From Hyphomicrobiales bacterium (lineage in GTDB: Bacteria; Pseudomonadota; Alphaproteobacteria; Rhizobiales; Rhizobiaceae): a DNA stretch of 64,000 nucleotides. Below are positions 40,233 through 48,939 of the stretch, in pieces. The DNA is taken from the NCBI GenBank assembly GCA_900472925.1, contig UCJU01000015.1, forward strand, positions 107,338 to 171,337. Reading direction: 5' to 3'. The notes beneath the pieces are model-generated. The model was given only the letters and a program-made list of their open reading frames with translations. It did no database searches and was not told where the DNA came from. Both the position numbers and the translations under genes were made by a program. Each line of letters begins with the position of its first letter. The first letter of the stretch is position 1.

Positions 40233-41933
40233 TTACCGTACTGCGGAAGCCCGCTTGGCTGGCGTCGATCTGTCGTAGGTGTTGGCGGTCGGGTTGCCGA
40301 CGTTGAATTGTGTCAGCATTTCCCTCAGGCTTTCCGCTTCACGAGCCAGGCCGTGACTTGCCGCCGTGGTTTCTTCGACCATTGCTGCATTCTTTTGTGT
40401 CGCCTGATCCATGAGGTTCACGGCGTTGTTGATTTCAACCAGACCCGTCGCTTGTTCTCTCGACGCCTTAACGATTGTCGAAACATTGACGTCGATATGG
40501 CCGACCTGCACTGCAATCTGCTTCAGGGCGTCACCCGTCTGTCCGACGAGATCTACGCCATTGGCTACGTGTTGGCGGGATGTGTTGATGAGTTCCTTGA
40601 TTGCCTTGGCAGCGCTTGCAGAGCGCTGTGCGAGTTCACGCACTTCCTGGGCAACGACTGCAAAGCCCTTGCCTGCTTCACCCGCACGGGCTGCTTCAAC
40701 GCCGGCATTCAGGGCCAGAAGGTTGGTCTGGAAGGCAATTTCGTCGATAACGCTGATAATATTGGTGATCTCACCCGAAGACTGGGAAATCTTTTCCATC
40801 GCACCGATGGCGCGATGAACGATGTCACCAGAGCGCTCGGCGCTTTCCTTCGTGATACCAACGAGTTTTCCGGCTTCATCCGCCCCTCGGCTGGAATCTC
40901 TCACCGTCGTGGTGATTTCTTCCAGTGCAGCCGCACTTTCCTCCAGCGATGCAGCCTGCTGCTCGGTACGCCGTGCGAGTTGATCGGCAGCCACCCGGAT
41001 TTCCGCAGAGCCGGATGCGATGGTGGCAGCGTTGTGTGCCACGGTCTGCATTGTCAGGCGTAGTTTTTCGATAACCTCATTGAAGTCACCGCGCAGCTTT
41101 TCCATGCTCGGGACGAACGGCGTGGCCAGATTCTGGCGAAGTTCACCCTCTGCCAATTGCCGTAGCGCATGCCCCAGCGTCGAAATGGCGCTCATCCGGG
41201 GTGTCACGTCCGTTGCGAATTTGACGACTTTGACGACCTGTCCCTTATCATTCAAGATCGGGTTGTAGGCGGCCTGGATCCAGACTTCCTTGCCGTTCTT
41301 GCCGAAACGCACGAACTCATCGGAAATAAATTCGCCAGCTGCCAGCCGTTTCCAGAAGTTCGCATATTCGCTCGACGCCGCGTAACTAGGTTCGCAAAAG
41401 AGGCGATGGTGCTTGCCGGCTATATCGGCCAGGCTATAATTCAGCGTGTTGCAGAAATTGTCATTGGCGGTGAGGATTTGCCCGTCTGGGGTAAACTCAA
41501 TGACGGCCTGGGACCGTGAAATTGCTTCGAGTTTCTCGCTATCTTCTTTTGCCTTCAGCTTTTTGGCCGTGATATCAGTGGCAATCTTGACGACCTTGTA
41601 GGGACGGCCACCACGGCAAACCGGATTATAGGACGCTTCGATCCATATTTCCGCGCCGTCTTTGCGGATGCGTTTATATTCCTGAGCCTGGAATGTGCCG
41701 CCCGCCAGCGTTTTCCAGAAATCCGCATAGGCTTGGGTTTCGACATATCCGGGGTCGCAAAATATACGGTGGTGTTGGCCGACGATCTCATCCAGCCTGT
41801 AGCCTAAGGCAGCGCAGAAGTTCTCGTTTGCGTTGATGATATTGCCCTTCAGATCGAATTCGATCATCGCCTGAGAGGTCGAGAGAGCTTCAAGTGACTG
41901 TATTTTTTCAGCATTTTTTCCCAGCCAAAGCAT
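40233..41933 (-). CDS. Soluble PAS-PAS methyl-accepting chemotaxis protein (BdlA-like)
   Basis: A 566-residue chemoreceptor without membrane helices. Two PAS domains (about 10-125 and 130-245) each carry an HHRxFC motif (GQHHRIFCDP, GKHHRLFCEP). A HAMP-like linker follows, then the MCP signalling domain with the hairpin tip [38 protein letters not shown]. The layout matches P. aeruginosa BdlA, a soluble receptor tied to biofilm dispersal, and Aer-like energy sensors. The ligand is unknown. The C-terminus has no CheR-binding pentapeptide. The ATG at 41933 follows GGAGA. The related receptor upstream suggests a duplication. Confidence 0.9.
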   Translation of the reverse strand: MLWLGKNAEKIQSLEALSTSQAMIEFDLKGNIINANENFCAALGYRLDEIVGQHHRIFCDPGYVETQAYADFWKTLAGGTFQAQEYKRIRKDGAEIWIEASYNPVCRGGRPYKVVKIATDITAKKLKAKEDSEKLEAISRSQAVIEFTPDGQILTANDNFCNTLNYSLADIAGKHHRLFCEPSYAASSEYANFWKRLAAGEFISDEFVRFGKNGKEVWIQAAYNPILNDKGQVVKVVKFATDVTPRMSAISTLGHALRQLAEGELRQNLATPFVPSMEKLRGDFNEVIEKLRLTMQTVAHNAATIASGSAEIRVAADQLARRTEQQAASLEESAAALEEITTTVRDSSRGADEAGKLVGITKESAERSGDIVHRAIGAMEKISQSSGEITNIISVIDEIAFQTNLLALNAGVEAARAGEAGKGFAVVAQEVRELAQRSASAAKAIKELINTSRQHVANGVDLVGQTGDALKQIAVQVGHIDVNVSTIVKASREQATGLVEINNAVNLMDQATQKNAAMVEETTAASHGLAREAESLREMLTQFNVGNPTANTYDRSTPAKRASAVR

Positions 41934-42291
41934 GTCGTCTCCAAACGAGCTGAAAAAAGCCGCGGGCATTGCATTTGCGTAAAGTCGCGCGGGTTTTTGA
42001 TTAGGGTTTCGGTTATGTGGATAATTCAGTCTCTAATTGCATTAGAGCTTATTAATATTAACGCAGTGTTGATAACAACTATCGTCAAGTTTATTTTTGA
42101 TGTTTTCAAGTGCAGCGGGAAATTTAACAGACAAACCCTGTGACGAACGTGCTTTTACAAGCGACCTCACAATAGAAATCACTATAAAAATTTAGCAGCT
42201 CTGGCAGGTCAGAAAAACAAAAAAACGCTGCCGGGCATGTGCCTGGCAGCGTCTTTTGTCGATATTCAGTTGTGGAGGTTCGGCTCAGCCT
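41934..42291 (-). promoter_or_regulatory. Intergenic region between cheW and the PAS-PAS receptor
   Basis: About 360 bases, A/T-rich, with no supported gene. It holds the cheW terminator at 42211-42252 and a perfect inverted repeat CTCTAAT-TGC-ATTAGAG at 42032-42048, about 100 bases before the receptor start. A promoter for the minus-strand receptor is expected, but I could not choose a -35/-10 pair. Confidence 0.5.
42211..42252 (-). terminator. Terminator after cheW
   Basis: Read on the minus strand, ACGCTGCCAGGCA pairs with TGCCCGGCAGCGT (13 bp, one G-T pair) followed by seven T, a G and five more T. Confidence 0.92.
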
Positions 42292-42768
42292 TTAAGCGGC
42301 GATGTCCTCGAGATCGGCGCCCTTGAACATTTTAGCAAGGTTCAGGAAGCAAATCATACCGTGCTCGTTTGCGATGATGCCTTCAGAGAACGACTTGTCG
42401 AAGGAAGCAGAGACTTCCGGCACTGGCTGCACCTGGCTTGCCGGGATCGTCAGGATATCGGAGACGCGGTCAACGAGCATACCGATGACCATGTTGTGGA
42501 CTTCTGCCACAACGATGGCGCTGCGCTCATTGGCAACCGTGCTTTTCATTCCGAGCTTGTATGCCAGATCGATAATAGGGATAACCGAGCCGCGAAGGTT
42601 CATGACGCCGATCACGTCTTTTGGCGCGTGCGGCAATGGTGTCGATGGAGCCCAGCCGCGAATTTCACGGATTGTGGTCGTTTTGACGCAGAACTCCTGA
42701 TCGTGCAGACGAAACGCGATGATTTCGAGAGTATCGCCGCCAAAGTTCGTAGAATTAATCGTAACCAT
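42292..42768 (-). CDS. cheW: Chemotaxis coupling protein CheW
   Basis: A 158-residue scaffold that links chemoreceptors to the CheA kinase. The N-terminal LEIIAFRLHDQEFCVKTTTIREIRGW, then GVMNLRGSVIPIIDLAYKLG and VGMLVDRVSDIL-type segments, are the CheW pattern. Its start overlaps the stop of the upstream receptor gene (ATGA), so a dedicated receptor-CheW pair is made. A GGGAAG site precedes it. This may be an accessory CheW rather than the main one of the che operon, which is not in the window. Confidence 0.93.
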   Translation of the reverse strand: MVTINSTNFGGDTLEIIAFRLHDQEFCVKTTTIREIRGWAPSTPLPHAPKDVIGVMNLRGSVIPIIDLAYKLGMKSTVANERSAIVVAEVHNMVIGMLVDRVSDILTIPASQVQPVPEVSASFDKSFSEGIIANEHGMICFLNLAKMFKGADLEDIAA

Positions 42769-44546
42769 CAGAATTCTTCCCAATCCTTGTTCTGGGCTAG
42801 TGCAAGCGCACCGACGCTCGCGTATCCGGGTTTTGGCATCCTGCCTGGTGTACGAACAACCGGGGCTTTGTCTTCCGGCTTCATCCCATGATTCGTAACA
42901 GAAGAATGTTTCCCAAATCTAAACTGCGTTAACAAATTTCTCAGAACGTCGGCTTCATGAGCGAGACTATGGCTGGCAGCCGTTGTTTCTTCCACCATGG
43001 CGGCATTTTGCTGCGTATTGGTGTCCATTGCTTCGACAGCATGGTTGATTTCTTTCAGCCCGCTTGCCTGTTCCCGTGCAGTTTCAACGATGGCGACAAC
43101 GTTGCTGTTGATGTCCGCCACCTGCGTCACGATCATACCGAGTGCTTTACCCGTTTCGCCAACAAGTTCGACGCCTTCCTTGACCTGCTCTGCAGAGGTG
43201 GTGATGAGCGTCTTGATTTCCTTGGCGGCATGGGCTGAGCGTTGCGCAAGTTCGCGCACTTCCTGGGCAACGACTGCGAACCCCTTGCCCGCTTCACCAG
43301 CACGAGCGGCTTCGACGCCCGCGTTGAGCGCAAGAAGATTGGTCTGAAAGGCTATGTCATCGATAACGCTGATGATGTTGCTAATCTCGTTTGACGATTG
43401 CGATATGCGGCCCATCGCCTCGATGGCCTTGCTAACTACAGCTCCCGAACGCTCCGCACCTGCCTTGGTCTTGGCAACGAGGTCGCTGGACTCTTCCGCG
43501 CGGACTGTATTTTGTGCGACGGTTCTCGTGATTTCGTTGAGAGCTGCGGAGGTTTCCTCGACAGCCGCAGCCTGCTGCTCGGTGCGCTTGGCAAGATTGT
43601 CGGAGGCTTCGCTGACTTCGCGCGATCCTGTTGCAATGCTTCCGGTGCTTTCGGCGACATCGCGCATGGCGCTTTGCAGCTTTTGCAGAGACGTGTTCAG
43701 GTCCTGGCGGACTTTTTCCAGGCTTGGCATGAAGGGTGTTTCGATGGTGGCTGTCAGGTCGCCATTGGCCAGTGCCGTCAAGCTTACCGCCAGATCGTCT
43801 ACGGCGCGAACGCGCTCGGTGACATCTGTCGCGAATTTCACAACTTTGAAAACACGACCATCCTGATCCATGATGGCGTTGTAAGAGGCCTGAATCCAGA
43901 CTTCTTTTCCACCCTTGCCGATGCGCTTGAACTCCGCCGAGATAAGTTCACCGGCCGCGAGCTTTTTCCAGAATATCCCATAATCCGCGCTATTGCTGAA
44001 TTGCTTCTCGCAAAACATGCGGTGATGCTGACCACGAATTTCGGAAAGACTGTAGCCGAGGCAGTTCAGAAAGTTTTCATTGGCGGTAATGATCTCACCC
44101 GAGGTGGTGAACTCGATGACTGCCTGAGAGCGAGAGAGAGCAGCAAGCTTGCCAGCATCTTCGGCCGACTTGATCTTTTCTTCGGTGATGACGGTGGCTA
44201 TCTTGAGGATGCTCTTGACCTTTCCGCCCATCATGATCGGGTTGTAGGAGGCCTGAATCCAAACCTCGCGCCCACCGTTGGCGAAACGCTTATACTGCTG
44301 AGCTTGGTATTTTCCCTCGCCGAGATTTTTCCAGAATGTACGATAATCCTGGCTTTTGGCGTAGTCTGCGTCGCAAAACATGCTGTGATGCCGACCAACG
44401 ATCTGCTCGGCGCTATAGCCCATGGCGCGGCAGAAGTTTTCGTTCGCCGACAAAATTTTCCCGCTGGTGTCAAACTCGATCATTGCCTGGGATTGCCCAA
44501 GGGCGGTGAGAACAGCTTTCGCATGCGTTCCAAGAAGAGATAGCAC
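42768..44546 (-). CDS. Soluble PAS-PAS methyl-accepting chemotaxis protein with CheR tether
   Basis: A 592-residue chemoreceptor, paralogous to the one at 40233-41933. Two PAS domains hold [10 protein letters not shown] and [10 protein letters not shown]; then a HAMP-like segment and the MCP signalling domain with the hairpin tip [30 protein letters not shown]. There are no membrane helices. The protein ends in DWEEF, which fits the xWxxF pentapeptide that tethers CheR/CheB. The start is inferred as GTG 44546 by alignment with the paralogue; the frame is open to 44636. Coupled to cheW. Confidence 0.88.
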   Translation of the reverse strand: MLSLLGTHAKAVLTALGQSQAMIEFDTSGKILSANENFCRAMGYSAEQIVGRHHSMFCDADYAKSQDYRTFWKNLGEGKYQAQQYKRFANGGREVWIQASYNPIMMGGKVKSILKIATVITEEKIKSAEDAGKLAALSRSQAVIEFTTSGEIITANENFLNCLGYSLSEIRGQHHRMFCEKQFSNSADYGIFWKKLAAGELISAEFKRIGKGGKEVWIQASYNAIMDQDGRVFKVVKFATDVTERVRAVDDLAVSLTALANGDLTATIETPFMPSLEKVRQDLNTSLQKLQSAMRDVAESTGSIATGSREVSEASDNLAKRTEQQAAAVEETSAALNEITRTVAQNTVRAEESSDLVAKTKAGAERSGAVVSKAIEAMGRISQSSNEISNIISVIDDIAFQTNLLALNAGVEAARAGEAGKGFAVVAQEVRELAQRSAHAAKEIKTLITTSAEQVKEGVELVGETGKALGMIVTQVADINSNVVAIVETAREQASGLKEINHAVEAMDTNTQQNAAMVEETTAASHSLAHEADVLRNLLTQFRFGKHSSVTNHGMKPEDKAPVVRTPGRMPKPGYASVGALALAQNKDWEEF

Positions 44547-44738
44547 GTAGATGACACTCCATGGGCAATGGCAGACCTGTGCGCATTGCGGCATTTGCTG
44601 TTGCACGCCTACATGAGCAATCTTGCGATCATTCACGGCAACAACAATTCATCTACAAGATCAAATTTAAAAATATCTGAATTAGGATTATTGAATTTCA
44701 ATGGAGGACGGCCGGAAGAACCAACCACTTCCTCGCTA
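44547..44738 (-). other. Gap between tamB and the receptor-cheW operon
   Basis: About 190 bases, A/T-rich in its middle. It should hold the promoter of the minus-strand receptor-cheW unit. I see no gene and no clear terminator for tamB. Confidence 0.3.
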
Positions 44739-47700
44739 TCAATATTCTTTTTCGTAGAATATCCCGGCTGCACCTTCACCATTGCCGCCCGCAGATCCGC
44801 GCAATTTCACGCCCTTGCCGACATCGAGATTGATGATGGCCTTTGCGCCGGAGCTTCCGCTTTGCTGGAGCTCCAGATAGGTCTTCTCGTTGAGATACTT
44901 ACCGGCAGAAACACGCGCCTGACCTTCGGAATCGGTGGATATATCAAGGTCGTCAATGCCGAGATTGCTGCGCAGGCTATCGAAGAGCGACGTCGAGCGC
45001 CCCCCGGCCAGCTGTCCCGCGACGTCCGCAAGTCGGGCAATCTGTAAAGCAGACAGCTTCGACATGGACTGACCGAAGATCAGCTGAGCCATGACCTCGT
45101 CCTGCGGCAAAGCGGGAGAGGATGTGAAAGCGAAGGCTGGATCATTTGCATTGCCTGTTACGGATACCGTCACCGTCGTGGAGCCCGCTGTCGAATCTGC
45201 CGCCATGTTGAGCACGGGAACGAGGCCGCCACCGAAGGTGATGTCGCCGGTGGTGAAATCCAGGCGACGTGTCAGAATTTCCAGTCGGCCGCGTTTCATC
45301 TTGAAGCCACCCGAAACTTCGGGATTTGCGGCGTTGCCGCGCACCGTGACGCCGCCGGTCAGTTCTGCATCGACGCCGCGACCACGAACGAAGATGCCGC
45401 TGGGTGCGTCAATTTTGAGGTCCAGCGCGATGGACGACGAGCTGCCGCTGCCGCCCTTGTCGGCATTCAGTTTCTGGTCCTGCACACGCACCGCACGCGG
45501 CGCGTTCTTGTGCTTCACATCGATCTGCTGGAGTGAAGCGGGCAGGCGTTCCGGTATGGTAATTGCGCTTTTGTCGAGCGTGATCGTTCCCCCGAGAACA
45601 GGAGAGGCGAGCGCGGGACCTTTCAGTGTCAGCGTTCCACTCGCCTGCGTCGTAAAGAGAGTGCCGTCATTATAGGTCGCGCGGTTGAGGACAATCGTCA
45701 GATCGGCTGGGAAACCGGAAGCTGGCAAAATGCCGACGGTGCCGGAGCCAGAGATCGTTCCGCCGCCTGCCAGTTGTCCGCTCAACTTGGAAATCGTTGC
45801 TTTGTCGCGGTCGAAGCTGATCGCGGCACCGAGATTATTGATGGTCAGATTGCGACGCACATCGGTGACGCGAGTCCCATTCGTGGTGATGCTGCCGGTG
45901 ACATTGGGCGCGCTGGCTGTGCCTTCGATCTTGACATCGACGGCTGCCGTGCCTGCGACATCGAAACCCTGTGCCGAGGTTTGCGCGGCAAGAACGCCAA
46001 ACGGCACATTGCCCTTGAACGCCATGGATAGGGGCCGGTTGCCGCCGATGCCAAGCGTCCCGCCGCCAGAAAGCGTCAGCCCGCCCTGCGCCGTCACGTT
46101 GGTATCCAGTCTCAGCGTGCCGCCTGCAAACTGGCCCTTGGCCTTCACGCCAATCGAGCCCAGACCCGCGGAGCGTGTCTGGCTGACTGCAGCGTCAGAC
46201 CATGTCAGGTCGTAGACCACTGTAGGGTCGGAAGCAGAACCTTTTGCCGTCACGGTTCCGGAAATCGTTCCGGACGCATCCAGGCCGGGGGAAAAGGCGT
46301 TTGCCAGATTGGCGGGCAGGGCACGGATGGCGGTGTTGAGATCGAGCGTCGAGCCTGCCGTGCCATCGATTTCGATGCGCCCGTTTCCGGTTTGAATGAC
46401 GAGATCGGAAATCCGCGCCGTGCCGTTGGTGATGCCGATGGCGGTTGGTTGTGACAGCTTGACCGGAATGCCGCGAGGGGTGGCGGAAAGGGTATCCAGC
46501 TTCACAGTCATCGGAGCAGCGCCGGTCTCGACACTTCCCTTCAGCAGCAGAGGCGCGTTGTCATAACGGGCCTTCAGATCAAATGCCGTTGCCGTGCCGG
46601 AATGACCGATGTCGAGATCGAGGCCGGAAACGGAGACTGCACCGGCATTGATCGTCTCAGCGGTAACCTTGCCATTGGCTGCAAGTGCCATGGCATCATC
46701 GACCTTCAGATCGGCCACGAGTTTGGAAATTGTCGTCGTGCCCTGGGAGATAGTACCGCCGGTCGCACGAATGGTTCCGGCAATCTTTCCATCCGCATTG
46801 GAGACGGCCACGTCACCCTTGATGTTACCATTCGCCTGCTGGGCAGCCAATGCGGCCAGCAGTGAAAGGTCGGGGAAATCGAAGGACAGTTTTCCCGATG
46901 GCATGAACTGAGGAGAAAATTTCAGATCGCCGGTCAACACATTGCGTCCGACGGTGACATTTAGTTTCGGTATCGCAGTTCCGTTGTCACTCTGGACGAG
47001 TTCACCGGATGCGTCGATGACCTGTCCATCCAGTGTGCCACTGGCCTGGAGCTGTGCCTGCGGTGCCTTGAAATCGGCCTTGCCCTTGGCTGATAATTTC
47101 AGCGCCTCCAGCGCACGGCCGGCCAGCGTGGCTTTGGCGGCGTTGAGGCCGATCTGAAAATCAGCAGCGTTGAGTGGGCCATTGGCCTCAAGTGAAAATC
47201 CGAGCGCACCGGATGCTTGCGGGGTCAGCTTTTCAAGTGCGGGCAGGCGGCCGCCGAGTTTTGCGACGACATTGCCGCTGTCCAGAGACAGATCGCCATT
47301 GGCTTCCAGTGTTCCGGATTTGACGACGAGGTTTTCCACACGGGTTGCCCCGCCAATCGTGCTGTTGACGTAGGCATCGATGGCGATGGTGGTGTCGAAT
47401 TTCTCGGCAAGCGCGGGGGGCAGTACGGCAGGAAGCACAAATAGGCGAAGGTTGGATGCAATCGTGCCTGCGGACAGATCATAGGTGCCACGGCCGGTGC
47501 CGCCAATGCTGGCGCTCTCGAGCGTTGCACCTTCGAAGGCAATCGTTTGCGGCGAGATGCGCAGAGGTGCATTCAGCTTTAGCGGTGCCTTGACGGCTCT
47601 CTCAATGTCAGGTGATGTCATGGCAGACTGGGCCACACTCAACGATGTCTGAACCGTTCCGGTCTGGTTCGTCAGATTGAGATCATCGCTGTTTGCCGAG

Positions 47701-48899
47701 AGCTTCACGTCATCTAGGTGGCCTTGCGGCATATCCAGTGAGCGCAATGATGCGCTCATATTCAGCCGCGCCGCCTGCGCATTGCCCCTCAGAGACAGAT
47801 CGACGCCGTTGATAAGGGCTGCGATTTCGCCACCCTCCAGCGGCACACGGACGTCGACCGGGCCGTTCGTACCGATCAGATTCGCCGCGAGGTCGTTCTG
47901 GCCCTGCGTGTCCATCGCGCCGGATGCGGTCAGAAGCAGTTTGCCAGTTTCGAGATTACCGCTCTCGACGTTGATGCGGCCTTCCGGCGATATGCTCGCT
48001 GCAAGATCCAGCTTCGATTGTCCTGAAAACAGCTGGCGCACGACGGGTGGCAGCAGCATGTCCGGCTGGCCACCGCCATGAAGTTCAACCCGGCGCGTTC
48101 CGTCGGCCTCAAGCCGGTGGCGACCGTTGAGGTCGAGCACCGTGTTGCCAGCTACCGCACCGCTGAGCTTGCCGGACCAATCGGACAATGCGCCTTCGCC
48201 ACTCAGCTTCAATGCCACGGCAGGCGCATTCGGCAAGCGCAAAAGTGTGGCCAGCAATCCACCTTGTGGTTCACTGACGTCAGCGTCGAGTTTCAGGACG
48301 TTATCATTGGGTGCAAAGGCGATATCCGCCATCACTTTTGCTTGCTGCTCATCCTTGCGGTTGGCTGCGAGAGACAGGGAAATGGCATCGTTCGTGGCTG
48401 TCCCGCTGCCCGTCGCTGCCAAATCGAAGGTGCGACCGGCGAGTTTTTCGCCGAGGTGGATATCCGGCAATGAGAGGGCGTCGATGTCGACGGCAACCGG
48501 GAGAGAAAAGCCGCTTGAACCCTGTTTTTTCGGTTCCGTCGAGGGGAGAGGCAATCTCTCGAAGGTCACGTTTGCTGCAGCAATTCGTTGCGCATGGAAG
48601 GTTCTGGTCATAAGGGCTGAAGGCGACCAGTCGACTTCCAAGCCGTTGACGCGGGCATAGACGCCATCACGGTCGGACAGAACCACGCTATCCAGTCTCA
48701 AATCGCCCGTCAGAAGACCGGACGGGGGCGAGATTTCAATCTTCTGATCGGGCGTGGAGACGAGTGCCGAAACCTGGTTTGCGACGAACCGGGCACCTGT
48801 TGGCGTGTATCCGACGAACAGAACCGCAAGGACGAGCAAAGTGACGACGCCAACGGCGATATAGACAATCCATTTCAGCAATCGAATCAATGCGGTCAT
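44739..48899 (-). CDS. tamB: Translocation and assembly module subunit TamB
   Basis: A 1386-residue inner-membrane-anchored protein of the TamB/AsmA-like (DUF490) group that spans the periplasm and works with TamA in outer-membrane protein or lipid transport. An N-terminal helix (residues about 8-30, LLKWIVYIAVGVVTLLVLAVLFV) anchors it; the very long middle is beta-repeat-rich; and the C-terminal TamB domain holds FTTGDITFGGGLVPVLNMA and the ending GIFYEKEY. Length is typical. It starts 40 bp after tamA on the same strand, so the two form an operon. Confidence 0.93.
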   Translation of the reverse strand: MTALIRLLKWIVYIAVGVVTLLVLAVLFVGYTPTGARFVANQVSALVSTPDQKIEISPPSGLLTGDLRLDSVVLSDRDGVYARVNGLEVDWSPSALMTRTFHAQRIAAANVTFERLPLPSTEPKKQGSSGFSLPVAVDIDALSLPDIHLGEKLAGRTFDLAATGSGTATNDAISLSLAANRKDEQQAKVMADIAFAPNDNVLKLDADVSEPQGGLLATLLRLPNAPAVALKLSGEGALSDWSGKLSGAVAGNTVLDLNGRHRLEADGTRRVELHGGGQPDMLLPPVVRQLFSGQSKLDLAASISPEGRINVESGNLETGKLLLTASGAMDTQGQNDLAANLIGTNGPVDVRVPLEGGEIAALINGVDLSLRGNAQAARLNMSASLRSLDMPQGHLDDVKLSANSDDLNLTNQTGTVQTSLSVAQSAMTSPDIERAVKAPLKLNAPLRISPQTIAFEGATLESASIGGTGRGTYDLSAGTIASNLRLFVLPAVLPPALAEKFDTTIAIDAYVNSTIGGATRVENLVVKSGTLEANGDLSLDSGNVVAKLGGRLPALEKLTPQASGALGFSLEANGPLNAADFQIGLNAAKATLAGRALEALKLSAKGKADFKAPQAQLQASGTLDGQVIDASGELVQSDNGTAIPKLNVTVGRNVLTGDLKFSPQFMPSGKLSFDFPDLSLLAALAAQQANGNIKGDVAVSNADGKIAGTIRATGGTISQGTTTISKLVADLKVDDAMALAANGKVTAETINAGAVSVSGLDLDIGHSGTATAFDLKARYDNAPLLLKGSVETGAAPMTVKLDTLSATPRGIPVKLSQPTAIGITNGTARISDLVIQTGNGRIEIDGTAGSTLDLNTAIRALPANLANAFSPGLDASGTISGTVTAKGSASDPTVVYDLTWSDAAVSQTRSAGLGSIGVKAKGQFAGGTLRLDTNVTAQGGLTLSGGGTLGIGGNRPLSMAFKGNVPFGVLAAQTSAQGFDVAGTAAVDVKIEGTASAPNVTGSITTNGTRVTDVRRNLTINNLGAAISFDRDKATISKLSGQLAGGGTISGSGTVGILPASGFPADLTIVLNRATYNDGTLFTTQASGTLTLKGPALASPVLGGTITLDKSAITIPERLPASLQQIDVKHKNAPRAVRVQDQKLNADKGGSGSSSSIALDLKIDAPSGIFVRGRGVDAELTGGVTVRGNAANPEVSGGFKMKRGRLEILTRRLDFTTGDITFGGGLVPVLNMAADSTAGSTTVTVSVTGNANDPAFAFTSSPALPQDEVMAQLIFGQSMSKLSALQIARLADVAGQLAGGRSTSLFDSLRSNLGIDDLDISTDSEGQARVSAGKYLNEKTYLELQQSGSSGAKAIINLDVGKGVKLRGSAGGNGEGAAGIFYEKEY

Positions 48900-48939
48900 C
48901 TGAAGCTATCTACACTCTGCTGGTTATCTGAGGTTGGTC

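Noticed and set aside
44568-45047. A 159-codon plus-strand frame spanning the tamB 3' end
   Set aside because: Most of it is antisense to the conserved C-terminus of TamB, and no family or start signal supports it.
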